Positions 20,450-32,461 of a stretch of DNA of 64,000 nt are shown one piece after another. Under the pieces are notes generated by a model. That model did not search any database, was not told the origin of the DNA, and saw only the letters and a program-made list of their open reading frames with translations. Every line of letters starts with the position of its first letter. Position 1 is the stretch's first letter. The position numbers and the translations under genes were made by a program. Location: contig OY811971.1 of NCBI GenBank assembly GCA_963681505.1, positions 13,367,232 to 13,431,231 on the forward strand, read 5' to 3'. The DNA is from Eunapius fragilis. Taxonomy: Eukaryota > Porifera > Demospongiae > Spongillida > Spongillidae.

Positions 20450-22030
20450 AAAAAACAATTACCCCCCCTGACCAGGGGACAACTTACTAGAGGTCATGAG
20501 GGACCTAATTGATACCTAAAACCGAGACAGGGGACAGAGGTATTTCGACAACTCCTCCCCGAGGCAGCACCCTACAGAGGGGGCCACAGGGAAGAAGAGG
20601 TATTAGAGGAGGGAGAGGCTCATACAGGGGAAAGGTGGAATTACCCCAACAGATGGGAATATTTCCCTTACTTCTACCTCACAAGTGCCACAATTAATAG
20701 TGGATGCTACTATAATAGAACATCCAGTGTGTTTGGCTTATTAGCAGATTTTGCACAGCCGGTTCAGGGGCAGATCTACCATGGTTCACCCGCATACCCA
20801 TGATCTCCGCCCCCCATCTCGAACCCAGATCCAAGTATTAATAATTTAATGCCACCAATATTTAAGTTTTATTAACTTGGTGATTCAATTGATTTGCGAT
20901 CCACATTTTAGTAGCTTGTTCTTCGGTTCCCAGTTCCGATTGTTGAACGCGTTGTTGTGCATTGTTTCAGTTTCACGTTGCTACCAATTGGCAAAGTCTT
21001 TCGATCCAGTTCCGTTCAGGTGGTTCTCATCGGGACCTACAACTCAAGGAAACGACCTGGGCGCATACCGTTGCAGCCAATGCAAGTTGCTGAGGTTCAC
21101 TTCCCCAAAAAATTCAAAAAAGAGGGTCAAGTGTAAGCAGCAAGGTGCGATAGATGCCTAACCCTGGGTAGAAGGAAAGAAACAACGTGGTTTTGTTACG
21201 AGTGCAAAGTAGGTTACCTACTTGTCACTATAGTGCTGCGGTGCTTTAGTTTTCCCTTTTAAGATTAGCGCTGCAGTCAGTCAATCTGCCTGGTTTATAC
21301 TTGGTCTTCATTTTATTAATGGCAATGAAGCTATTATGGATCCTCGTCCGTCGTAGGACCAAGTCCAATGTATGCATATACACTAAACAATAGAAAGATT
21401 ATTTTAAAGAAGCAGAATGAATTCCGACCCAACAAAGATATGAGACCACGTGAAGACTGTATCTTCTGCTCATTATTTTCTACTGGGTCTCAAGGTAGCA
21501 CATATCTCTCATAAATTATGTTAAGGCTTCATGTCTGCTTTCTGAGCATTTTTTGGGCCATGATGGGAAGGGTAAGGGGAGTCACATCAATGCTGTCATA
21601 GCAGCAGAAAATTCCAGGGAGGTGACGCAAGGCAAGAAGGTAAACATTGTTCATCAAATGTGTTTTTTATCTGAAAAGAGTGCACATGCCAATTATGCAA
21701 ATAGGTGAAATTATGGTAGTAAAACAAAGCAGCATGTTGTACTGAAGACAATTAAAATATGCTATGGATAATGCATTATCAAATAAACAATTTCATACAG
21801 TTAAGTACCTCAAGAATGACGATATCAGAACTTTTAACACAGGACGTTGCAAGTACGTATAACTTCTACCAGTATCTATGATAAAAATTCAATGTTATTC
21901 AGATCTATGTAAGTAGCAAAGCATACCTGGTAGCTGATACAAGTAAAAACATAGAACTGTGCCTTTCATAGATAGCTTTATCAGTCAACAAATCACGTTG
22001 CAAATGAAGCAGTTAAGGATTGAATTGCTA
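20450..22030. other. Mostly non-coding stretch with two weak ORF relics
   Basis: 20509-20697 encodes a Gly/Arg-rich stretch (GRRGIRGGRGSYRGK) of unknown origin. 21040-21220 has CSQCKLLRF ... CKQ, and in another frame TWFCYECKVG, resembling a broken zinc ribbon as at piggyBac C-termini, but too short to assign. The rest is AT-rich with no feature I can support. Confidence 0.3.
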
Positions 22031-22047
22031 AAATTAATGAAGACTCT

Positions 22048-22284
22048 TTGGACTGCATAGATACTCCAAGAGATAAACAAGTGTTGAAAGGTATAGTGTC
22101 TATATGTACCAACATAACATTTACATCACATTTGGAAGGTAAAAAAAGCAGAAGCTCTGTGAGAACAGCATTCAACATGTTACCAGTTAACCTCAAAAAG
22201 TATAATGGAATTAAGAAAACCTTGCAGATTGTAAGAAGTAACTTAACATGCATCCAGCAATATCTTCTTACTAAACATACATAG
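22048..22284 (+). CDS. Unidentified 78-codon ORF
   Basis: The frame begins MDCIDTPRDKQVLKGIVSIC, then has FTSHLEGKKSRSSVRTAFNM and LPVNLKKYNGIKKTLQIV. The regular amphipathic pattern and lack of low complexity suggest a real but partial coding exon, perhaps from a multicopy element. I do not recognise the family. The flanks have no obvious splice partner. Confidence 0.3.
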   Translation: MDCIDTPRDKQVLKGIVSICTNITFTSHLEGKKSRSSVRTAFNMLPVNLKKYNGIKKTLQIVRSNLTCIQQYLLTKHT

Positions 22285-22560
22285 AAAGCTTAAGGAAATT
22301 AAAATAATAGGTAAAGGTCAAGGTCGCCATATGAAAACTGCCTGAACTCTCCATTGTCGTAGAATATGCATTTGGTGACTATGACACACACGTTTGGTGG
22401 TGGTCTTGAAAGTCAACCTCTATTAACTGATGGTACACTGTACAGAACAGCTGACAGTCCCACAACAATGGCAGCATATTAGAAAACATAAGTTGAACAG
22501 TCAAACCTCTATGCACAACAAACCATGGAGGCAAGTACAACACCTGGCAAAGAATAACTC

Positions 22561-23120
22561 TTGAAGAGTATACCTTTGCTCAAGCTGTCAAAAACACTTG
22601 CATTTCATACCAAATCTGCTATTTCTCAATCTTCCCCATTTTCTCAACCACAACTTTACCAATCACTTTCATCTATTCACCAACCACAAGTGTTTCAACA
22701 AACTGTATTACCTCAACAAACTTTACCAATTCAACAAACTGTATTACCTCAACCAACTGTAATTCCCCAACAAACTTCACCAAGCCAACAACCAATGTTT
22801 CAATCTACAATCCCAACACCTATCATGTACCCCATCCTCCTATTTACCAACCAAGTACTTCAACCAACTGTATTATCTCAACAAACTTTACCAAGCTCAG
22901 TTATGAAACAGATAGAGGATAGTAAAAAAAAAACCGATAGAAGATGGTAGAGATGAAGAAATTATATGTGCATGGGAAGAAGGTTGGGTTAGAAGTCGAA
23001 AAAATAAAGAAAGAAATGAAGGAAGTTAGAAGTAAGAAAATTAAGCATGCCATGAAAATACACAAGGAAGGGAGACTGTTTGGAGAGAGTTGCTTGAGGG
23101 AGAAGTGGGAGGTGTAAGGG
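22561..23120 (+). pseudogene. Gln/Pro-rich and coiled-coil ORF, relative of 10244-10795
   Basis: The first frame (22561-22950) is a Q/P/S-rich repeat (QQTVLPQQTLPIQQTVLPQ). A different frame from 22947 reads MKKLYVHGKKVGLEVEKIKK then EVRSKKIKHAMKIHKEGRLF and ends at 23116. The IHKEGRLFGESCLREK block pairs with KHKEGRVFVENCLVEK of the 10.2-kb ORF. Fragments that may continue the element run to about 24450 (NNFNPLERDYKLNWIL near 23500) in shifting frames. It is probably a decayed second copy of the retroelement inserted at 8.6 kb. No reverse transcriptase was found. Confidence 0.45.
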
Positions 23121-24459
23121 ACAGTGGTTGTAGTAGAAAGCTCAAATAAGGTTACCAACTATGCAGCAGAGGGAGGTACCAAATTAGAGAAGGATTAAGA
23201 AATCCAACTGGAAGTAGAACGACTCAGATAGGAAGACAGGATGTAGTGCAAATGGGGAGTAGTGGAGTTGGCAAGGTTGTGGGGCTGAACGAAGCCACAT
23301 CAAGACTGAGGGAACTAGCATTGGGACTAGCAGGGAGGTGGTGCTGGAGCCGGACCGTTGGCCAGGCAAGCTGGAGCCAGAAGTGGGGCGGGTGGCTATA
23401 AAAGCTCTATACGTCAATAAAAGAGATACATGTAATATAGGCGTAGAAGGCGATGAAAATGGTGGGTTCCCACCCGTTTGCTACAATAACTTTAACCCTT
23501 TAGAAAGAGACTACAAGCTAAACTGGATTTTGTAGAAAACCAGGTTAGTGATATGGTTTCTATAGAATCATATCAAGCAGAACAATTCTAAACTTGAGAG
23601 GAAACTCCTCAAGGTTTGGTAGAGGGAGATCTCTCATCCATAGCTGATGGAGGTAACCCCTCAGCAACCTACAGCCCCCCTTCCTTGGCACCAGTTGATG
23701 CCCTGGGCCCTTCTGGGTTAAAAAGCCCACAATACCCTCTGTCTGGACAGAGGCCCAGACCGACCTGGTCAACAAGTCTGTCTCCAAACAGAGGGAGCCA
23801 AAAAGGTTACAACCTTTCAGCAACAAGCGCAATGTGCCCCAAAAGGGTAACCCAATAACCTGGAGAAAAGAGTGTTACAGAAAAATTGTCGATCTCGTAC
23901 CCGACCCGTACACCAAGTGACCAAAATTCCATTTGGTGATGTAAGAATGAGCGCATCAACACCCCCGTATGTGAGACTGGTGCCTTATGACGTAACTAGC
24001 CAAGATGAACCCTGACGTGGGAAAATAAAAGCCTCGCTTAAAAATAAATGTTGCTAAATCTGTATATAAATCGTTTTAAACCTTTAAAAAAACGTTTAAG
24101 GTATAAAAGAGACCGGCAACTACTCGGGGGCTCACAAAAGGGAACAACAGCCTCTCTTGAGAAAAGAGAACCTTCAGTGAGAAGTAAGCGAGATAATAGC
24201 CACACTTCAGCCACTGAAGATCTCGAGTGCCAATAGATCATTGGTGCGCGAAGGGTGAAGAAACTCAAATGTAAGTGTGAGGATATATGGCTAAGGAATT
24301 ACGATGAACCTTGTGGTATTCCCTCTATGCCTGCACCTGTCGAGTATGCTATCTCTCTCACGAATTACTGTACACCTTTCCCTACACGAGAAAATACAGG
24401 CACCAATGGAACATCAGGCGGTGGACGACAAACAACATACCACGCTTGATGCCCTTGGT

Positions 24460-25200
24460 TGCACGATAAGGAAAGGTCGTGGTAAGTCACAATAAAAATG
24501 TCCTCTTGAATGTTAGACCAACATCATATAAATGAGGACTATTGAGACTGGTGTGGACGCAGGGATAAGATATTTTCTCCCTGGCGGCAAGAGACCTACT
24601 TGCGCGCGCATCCCTCCATCTCTCATAAAATATATAACATTTCCTTGTTTGTCTCCCTTATCCTATCAACCTTTTTTCGTCTTAAAAATTACTCCATTCT
24701 ATCTCTTAGTAGTACATTAAGTTCATCAGAATAGCTTCCCTCAATTTCCATATCTTCTTCCACAGGATTAATGTCATTTGTCATGTTATCCTGAGGAGAG
24801 CTGTCATCAGTAGACCTCCGAAGATTTTGTGGTTGTGTGTATCATAGAACATGACTTGTTCCTGTTCTTTTGCCACGCAGCCCATTGTTACAGAGGGGGG
24901 CAAGGACAAAGCAACCTGTGTCATGCATTAGGACTGAATTACTGCTGCGCATAATTTCACCATCAGCGTTTCCAACAGCATAACAAAAACAGGGTGCTCC
25001 GCCCTGTTTCAATTTCCCAGAAAATGTATAAATAATCTCCCATTCCAGAAATATTGACCGTTCAACATTAATCAATTTCATTACGACGATACACTCGTTT
25101 AAATACGAGTCATTGTAGGCGGATGGGGGGGGGGGGGGGGGGGATAGTGTATTTACATAATCTTATAACAATTTATCGATCCATGATGACAACTTAATAT
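24460..25200. other. Non-coding stretch with unidentified minus ORF and a G19 tract
   Basis: 24842-25081 (-) encodes LINVERSIFLEWEIIYTFSG and a Cys-containing tail; the family is unknown. A run of 19 G lies at 25125-25143. Nothing else is supported. Confidence 0.35.
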
Positions 25201-25204
25201 GGCG

Positions 25205-25460
25205 TGCGCTCAGAAGCAGTATTCAATCACATCTTTCGCAAGGACCCAGCTACACAGGAACTGTTGATTTCACTTAGCAATGACACACTAACTGCTGAAG
25301 GGAGCCAGCCCACTAGATCCGCAGTTTCCTCTTTGGCGAGCCAATAAAGGCATTTCAGGACTGCTTGTCGCTTAATTGATATTCGTTCCTTCATCATAGC
25401 ACATACACCACCAGAGCGTTGTGTAGACACAGCCAATGCTTCAGTGTTGACTGCATTGAC
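25205..25460 (-). pseudogene. hAT (ZNF862/KIAA1586-like) transposase fragment
   Basis: The minus frame reads STQRSGGVCAMMKERISIKR then AVLKCLYWLAKEETADLVGW. The YWLAKEE block is characteristic of ZNF862/KIAA1586-like hAT transposases, just after their zinc finger. The fragment is short and isolated, and is antiparallel to the next hAT piece at 25770, so two insertions or an inversion are implied. Confidence 0.5.
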
Positions 25461-25769
25461 ATGGCTTAAGGTTCATTGATGCTCAATGATTTTGTCTTTG
25501 CAGAATTGCTGACATGGAATTGCCACCCATACCGCTTTGTGCTTGACTTCCTGTACTTCTGGCAGATTATACAAAGCTTAGATTGCCATGGTTTGGTTCA
25601 TAGTGTATCCAAGGAAAATCGATCTCCCAGTGTGAGCCGTAAGTACCTTTGTAGCTACTACGTTTGCACAATAAATTCAGTTCACTGTTGGAGCTTGCTA
25701 AGCTGCTTGGTTGTAACTACCTTTCAGAGCTAGAAATTTGCAAACGTGCAAATAATACTTAGCATCGCA

Positions 25770-26165
25770 TCATTGATGAAATTTTGGTGGTACTGTCGGA
25801 TTTTAGTGGAGCAAGATATCCTCTCCGAAGTTGCTGTTAGTCCCAATCCTATGTGATGAATCCTATGTGATGAATCCATTGATGTGTCAAATCTAAAACA
25901 GTTGGCAATACATGTTCATTTTGCTCTAAATGGAAAGCCAATGACCTGCTTTCGATATCCCAGATGGTAAAGCAGAAACTATTGAACAAAAATTGATGGA
26001 TACTTGTCGAAAGTGTTCCATTCCTATGCCTAACATATTCAGCATTGGTAGTGATGGAGCAGCAGTTATGACTGTAAGACAGGTGTTGCAAAATGCATGA
26101 AGGCCCACAATAGTGAAATGTTGTCAATTCACTATGGAGCACATAGTAGCTCTAGCATGTGGGAT
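25770..26165 (+). pseudogene. hAT transposase catalytic-core remnant
   Basis: Shifting frames give DESIDVSNLKQLAIHVHFAL, NGKPMTCF, EQKLMDTCRKCSIPMPNIFS and IGSDGAAVMTVRQVLQNA, then CQFTMEHIVALA. These match the first-Asp block, the GSDGA-VM second-Asp block and the H-x-x-ALA region of ZNF862-type hAT transposases in order. A 15-bp direct duplication (CCTATGTGATGAATC) occurs at 25848-25877. Several frame breaks make it a relic. Confidence 0.65.
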
Positions 26166-26289
26166 GAGTTTTTATTTACTTTTTAGCGCTAGTACAAAAG
26201 TATGTACCCTGTTTTCTCATAGCTAAGAATTCAACTAAAGTACGTGCAGAACTTAACACAAACATGTGACGCTTTGCGCATCAATTGGA

Positions 26290-26690
26290 GTTTCGATTGT
26301 TTGGAATGTTCAGCTGTACAATTTATAGCACGGGTGGCGAGGCGAAATCCCAGAAAACCGATTTTAGAACTTTGCGAGAAGTTTGAAGTTATTAAGGAAG
26401 TGAAGGCAGGTAAACCAATAGATGATATATCGATGCTTGTGTGCAGTTTGGAATAAGAGTCAGGCTTCCCAGCTCTATAAAGATAAGGATGCCTTGCAAG
26501 TATCAGCACGAAGTGGCAGTGTGCCTGTCCACTCAAAGTTCAGAAAGAACAAAGCCAGAACATTAGGAATCAATCCCACTGTGTTTGACTGGTTTTGTTC
26601 TGTGCGATTGTTTAGAGGTGCTGGTAAATCCCTACGGACCCTACCTCTTGCAATGGCTTCATTTGGAAGATGAGGTTATGATTCCAACAA
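26290..26690 (+). pseudogene. pogo/Tigger transposase, N-terminal CENP-B-like DNA-binding part
   Basis: The frame from 26322 has RKPILELCEKFEVIKEVKAG then KPIDDISM, followed in another frame by FGIRVRLPSSI, matching the first CENP-B-type helix-turn-helix. ARTLGINPTVFDWFCSVRLF and GKSLRTLPLAMA at 26560-26660 fit the second. The catalytic part of what may be the same gene begins 2.7 kb downstream at 29365. At least one frameshift is present. Confidence 0.65.
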
Positions 26691-26699
26691 GCGAGGAGG

Positions 26700-29360
26700 A
26701 ATCATAACTACACAATTCATGCATGTGCATAGTCATATATACACTTGAAGTCGCTACCTGTCCCTATATGCCTCTTGTACATTGCATCTGTTGAAATGCC
26801 TTCTAAAAAATATCACATAAATTTTGGCAGGTATGCATATGCATCGCCATGTGGAAAGTGTTGAACTCGATGCATAGTTATTATGCTAAAGTTATGGACA
26901 TGGAACAATTATTTATTCTGAAAGGTTCTGGTTTCACTCTTTGCGTGCATTTTTTGTGGAGGAACCTGTGCCTTGACAGGGTAAGATACTCCCTATAAAT
27001 CTAAATTTTGCGCACATGGCAACATGCTTATTATTTTCAGTTGCCAACATTCTGGATGGTTGAAAAAAGACAGGTCTGCATTAACATAAATGATAGACTA
27101 TGTACAATGGGTATGTTAATTCTGGTGAGGTACACAGAAGGACCTATATGAAATGTACGTCTACATAGTGTAGCTGGGGTACTGGTAAATTCCTAAATGC
27201 TATAAAAAGTGTCAACTGGCCAAATCTGATCATACATACATCACAGACATTTTTGTCCATCTCACCTTATTGTGCCAGAGACCAGAAAGCAATTGATCTG
27301 TGATTGTTCTGTGTGGACATGTGGCTAGGTTGTCATAAGTAATGCATTTGTAATGGGACACACACTTGCATGCATGTAAAGGTGAACAATTTAAAGTTAT
27401 AATGATGCAATTGAAAGTTTACAAATGTTCTTTGATACAGTCACACATGCATGCATAGACATCAGATTATAAAATTGTGCCGGCACTCAATGAACTGGGA
27501 TTGTACTCAGGTTAGTTTTTGTTTAGTTTTAAAATAAACTGTGAAAATAGACATGTTGCACCAACATGGACACGAACAAGTCTGCATGAATGTCACAGGT
27601 AGGCCCCTGTTTGAAGTACTTTGAATTATATTCATTTACCAACAGCACTTGAATTGGTGAGTGTGAAAGGAGAACTCATAATGCATATATTACATCCACA
27701 TGCATGCATGCACGCAGTGGGCATTGCGCGAGGCAGGTGTATACATACGCTAGGGAGATCTGCAAATGCGCGGAACCTGTAGCTGGCATGAGGACAATAT
27801 GGAAATAGTCGATAACAGATTGTTTACTTTGCCAGGCACAACAACGCAGTGCGCTCAAGTGAATTACATTCCAGGTATGGGCGCCTTCAGCGGTGAATTG
27901 CATTAGAGGGCAACGTGGTTGGTTTGTTAAGACCACGGACTGTTTATTTAAAGAGCAATGAATGTGCCTTATTTTACGTATCTTTGAGGTGCGTATCTTT
28001 GAGTCCCTACTGTACAATTGCATCATTTGAAGTCACTTCGCAATCATCAGGGACCTCATCTGCAACAATTATACAAAATATTAGTTTAGCTTTCATCAGG
28101 TTTTGGCATTGTTGTCACCGAGTGCGTATAGTAAAACTTCCAAAAGAATGTTAGAAACAAGTACATTGATCATTTGGTACAAGATGTAAGCATTTTGAAT
28201 TCTTTAGAGCTGACATATATCAGCACTCTCCATACAACAATTTTGAATTGTATGGAAACTAGGACATAGAAATCCTTGGAGCACATTTAAAAACTACAAT
28301 AGTTAAAACAAACCTTGAGTTTGAATGGCTAGGTTACAAAACATTTTAATCAGTCAAGAAACTTCGAGCACTCAGGCCATTGAAACAATGTGTGAAAATT
28401 CATCTTTTGTAGAGCTGAACCCAACAATTTCCAAATTACCATGTTTTGCTCAGACTATACCTGTATCAACAGCTGATGTGGAAAAAGAAAAAGAAACACA
28501 CCTACTGTTCCTCAAGTTGGCGTTCCTACTACACTATTCTTAGATCTGAATGCCCTGGTTGCTAACATAGTTGGATGGACAAATTTACTCAGTGACAGCC
28601 AGATACAATTGTGCCAATTATGTTCCATTCCATCTGGTGTTCCAACCAAGTCAGAATCCATGATAGTCGCAACGCGGATGGTTTTCCGGTACACGTAGAT
28701 TACTGAACTGATTCCAAACCATGTATTTAATATACCTGTTCAGACCATTAAGGCAGCCTGCCTGGGAGATACGGAGACCAAGCGTCTCTTAAACCTCCTT
28801 GCAAATTACGCATTGGGAGCCGGACTTGGAGATGAACATGAGGGACCTAGCTCCCCACTTGAGACGTATCGGTCGTATGGCCGTACAACAGGAGATAATA
28901 TGCCCCCACCTGCAGCTATCCATAAAGTTCCAGATCTGGAACCTGAAAAAAGGACAAATCAGCTGGGAAACGAGTAAAACAGATGGGTAGACCTACCCGA
29001 GATGGGGTTGAAAATATGGAAGTGACCTCATCAACTAGTTCCTTGTACGCTGTAGTGCATACAAATACCAGCCTCTAAAATAAATGGCTACGCTATGTGC
29101 TATGCAGCTTTGGCAACTCGCACCCTATTTAGTGCTTTAACATGTTTGGATGAGGTAAGTACATAAACAACCATTGTGTAATTCCTGAAGTGGGGTATTA
29201 TCCAGGTAAGTGTAAGTAAGGCTGCTTTGACCTCTTAGCGCGTGCCGTTTACATTATAAACTAGTAATGTACAAACAGGTAATTGTTTATGAATCAATCA
29301 ACAAACCAGAACTTGATAACATGCACATAACCAAGCATACCCAACTAACCATATAATATG
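26700..29360. other. 2.7-kb spacer inside the split pogo element
   Basis: This stretch is AT-rich, with many TGCATG words near 27360-27450 and 27690-27715. ORF relics lie at 28325-28543 (TISKLPCFAQTIPVSTAD) and 28740-28975 (open in LGDTETKRLLNLLANYALGA), of unknown family. I see no complete element or TIR pair, so it may be an intron enlarged by insertions or a separate insertion. Confidence 0.4.
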
Positions 29361-29364
29361 TTAT

Positions 29365-30600
29365 CAATTTTAAGGCCTCGGATGGTTGGCTTGCGAATTG
29401 GCGGTGGTGCTTTGATATGGGGAAACGTGATCGCCTTTGCGGTGAAGCTAGTGACATCAATTTGACTACAGCCGAAATAGAAATCCAGAAACATCACGAT
29501 GTCCTTTCTTTCGAAGGTTACAAACCAGATTGTATATTAAAAATGGATGAAACAGGACTTTTCTTTAAAACAATACTCCATCGCACTTAACTTTTGTCAA
29601 ATGAAGGTGATGCACGACAACATGGAAGGGGCTCAAAGCTATTGTCTGCAAAAGCTATCGTTGCTTCAAAAACAGTCCACCTTGCATCCCATATTTCGAT
29701 CAAAAAACACTTCGAACGATCGTCAGTACTATGGTCGGTGGTGGAATACTGTTTATTTTTGCCTCAAATATGGCAATGGACGAAGGAGAAGGTAGCTCTT
29801 TTAATTGACGGTTTCTTGGGTCACGACGACACTTGCTCGGATTCATTAGGCCAAGTTGTCGTGTATAAGTTTCCCCCAAAAACATCTGTTTTTCAACCCC
29901 TCGATCAAGGTGTGATCTGCACTCTGAAAGCCAGTTACAAAGCTAAACTTCTTGCCAGTCTTGTTGACACTGATCCAAACTATGACAGCTTGCAGCATAT
30001 GTCAAGCAAGCTTCCAGCTGGGCAGCAGGTTTGAAGTATGGATGTCTTCCTCACATGTCAGATGTTGCGGGAATATGAAGGATAGCTGGAAAGCTTTCAC
30101 CATCTGTAATAGCTGGATGTTGGAAACATGCCCACTGCCTTTCTACTGCTTATGAAGCGGAAATAGCAGCTGAAAGTCATGATTACCACTAGACCGTGCA
30201 GCAAGATACGATTCAACAAATGTGTAATCAACTGTCATCTTTAAACTTGTCACAACCTTCTGTCATGGGTATGCTTAAGTGTATGGAGCTTACTGAAGTA
30301 GTTCAGGGTACACGTTCTAAGAAAAGGTCTGAAACAGACATATTGAGTGAGTGGCTGAATATTGAAAACAGCGTTGTGTTAGCAGCAGTACAGGATGAAA
30401 GTGATGAGGATGAGTGTAGGTCAAGCTTGATCCATTAGAATCTACCTCAGTTGTGAAGAATGCCATAGCCTTGTTGTTCGAAGTGCATGAAAGTGGTTCT
30501 AAGCTTGGTGATGCACACATTATGAAGCTTGCAAGTGACGGATGTGCACATTTGCAAAAAACTTTAGCATCACCCATCTGCCATTCTCAAGTGCAGTGAA
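29365..30600 (+). pseudogene. pogo/Tigger transposase, DDE catalytic part
   Basis: Following a possible acceptor (ttttaag), the sequence reads ASDGWLANWRWCFDMGKRDR and GEASDINLTTAEIEIQKHHD, then the first Asp in ILKMDETGLFFKTI. KEKVALLIDGFLGHD (second Asp) precedes VVYKFPPKTSVFQPLDQGVI and CTLKASYKAKLL, the typical pogo end of the DDE domain. The acidic tail continues to about 30600 (LNIENSVVLAAVQDESDEDE, then IALLFEVHESGSKLGD). At least three frame changes or stops occur. It is Tigger-like by the QPLDQG-K-Y block. Confidence 0.8.
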
Positions 30601-31084
30601 CAATTGTTACATAATTATTTGCAAACTACGAACATGTTTCCTTGTATACGGGTATAAATGTACCAGACCACAAACAAGTTTTTTTGTATGTGTGATGTGA
30701 TGTATGTGTTCATTTCAAGGCTTCATAACAGATCTCCAATTGTGAAATTGGGGAGGGTCAGAATAGGTTGAGCAAGTACAATGACTGAAACCTGTTATTC
30801 CTTTTCCTGCGACACCAAATATATGTGAACGTAAATGCAGACTCGGTTTTACCACGCAAGTTTCTCTTTTATAGATGTACATGTACAGTAGCGGTCAAAA
30901 AAAAGCATTACGTTTCGTTTTCGTAGAACGACCGTAGCACGATTGAACAGAATCGGTCGAACATCGTTCGAACATCGTTCAAACATCGTTTGTACAGTTT
31001 TGTTGATTATATAAACGATTGATACCGATTTACTAATCGCCACTGTTTTTATATAATCAGTACGTGAGCACACGTGTTTAAAAA

Positions 31085-32340
31085 ATGGTGTATAGTGAGT
31101 ACACGAAGCTGCGAATACTGTTTTACCATTTCAAGGGTTTGAAAGCTCCAACTTTCGCTCGATATCTTCAAGCAGAGAACTTCATTGTTCGCGACAGAAC
31201 GTAGCGATCTTCATAAAGAAGTACCGTCAAACTAAATCAGTATGTCAACAATCGGGATCGGGTAGACCCTCAAAACTCACTGCTGAAGTAAAGGCAATAG
31301 TGGAAGAAGAGATGAGAAAGGATGACGAAACGACTGCACACCAGTTGCACCAATTGCTTTTGTCACGCGGGTACAGAATTAGCCTCCGCACCATTTTACG
31401 CTGCAGGACCTCCCTTGGATGGACGTTTCGTGGAAGCGCGTATTGCCAACTAATCCGTGACGTTAACAAAGTGAAGCGGTTGGCTTGGGCAACAGCGAAT
31501 TTGGGGGAAACCTTTGATGACGTCATATGGACCGATGAGTGTACAGTACAACTCGAGAGCCACCGAAGGTTCGGCTGTAGAAAAATGGGTGAACCACCTA
31601 AACCCAAACCAAGGTATGTCTAATTTTTCGTGTATTTCTGCGAAATAACACTAAAAAAAATCTATACAGACCTAAACATCCCCTCAAAGTTCATGTGTGG
31701 GCTGGCATAAGTCGTCAAGGAAGAACAGGAATTTGTATTTTCGAGGGAATCATGAAGAAGGAACTGTTAGTCAACATTCTAGATACAACCCTTCTCCCTG
31801 CAGTTCAGAGGCTTTATCCTAGTGGGCACAGATTTATGCAGGACAATGACCCGTAACATACCTCAAGATATGCACAGGTGTGGCTTACACACAACGGAAT
31901 AAAATGGTGGAAAACACCTCCAGAGCCTCCTGATTTGAACCCGATCGAAAACTTATGGCATGAGCTCAAAGAGTATATCAGAAGAGAAGTGAAGCCAAAA
32001 GTTAAAAGTGAACTAATTGAAGGCATCAAAGCATTCTGGGCCACTGTAGATGTTGCAAAATGTAACAAGTACATCAACCATCTACGAAAGGTGATACCAA
32101 AGGTAGAACTTGGAGGTGAAAACACCTCCAGAGTCTCCTGATTTGAACCCGATCGAAAACTTATGCATGAGCTGAAAGAGTATATCAGAAGAGAAGTGAA
32201 GCCAAAAGTTAAAAGTGAACTAATTGAAGGCATCAAAGCATTCTGGGCCACTGTAGATGTTGCAAAATGTAACAAGTACATCAACCATCTACGAAAGGTG
32301 ATACCAAAGGTAGAACTTGGAGGTGTTGCTACTGGTTATT
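31085..32340 (+). pseudogene. Tc1-type DD34E transposase, broken
   Basis: It starts MVYSEYTKLRILFYHFKG, shifts near 31200, and continues FIKKYRQTK and GSGRPSKLTAEVKAIVEEEM through the paired-like DNA-binding region. The first catalytic Asp is in VIWTDECTVQL. A 52-nt intron (31619-31670, gtatgtc...tatacag) precedes PKHPLKVHVWAGIS. The second Asp is in FMQDNDP and the Glu in PPDLNPIENLWHELKEY, 34 residues apart, giving DD34E. A TAA at 31855 replaces the usual Lys or Arg codon after DNDP. The C-terminal 207 bp are tandemly duplicated. It is inactive because of the frameshift and the stop. Confidence 0.9.
31912..32325 (+). repeat. Tandem duplication (2 x ~207 bp) of the transposase 3' end
   Basis: The block beginning GAAAACACCTCCAGAG at 31911 recurs at 32118 and runs to GGTAGAACTTGGAGGTG in both. 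The two units differ at only a few sites, so the duplication is young. It repeats the catalytic-Glu region (DLNPIEN) twice. Confidence 0.9.
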
Positions 32341-32461
32341 AAATTATTTATATAAACTGCTTGTACATGTATTATGTTTGAGCAATTTGCTGCTAACCTG
32401 GCATACAATCTTGGATGCTTCCGGGGGGTGGGGGCATGCATGTCATACAGTGTCATCACCA

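Noticed and set aside
21040-21220. piggyBac-type zinc ribbon relic (CSQC...CYEC)
   Set aside because: Only a few Cys pairs in two frames, with no supporting transposase sequence nearby.
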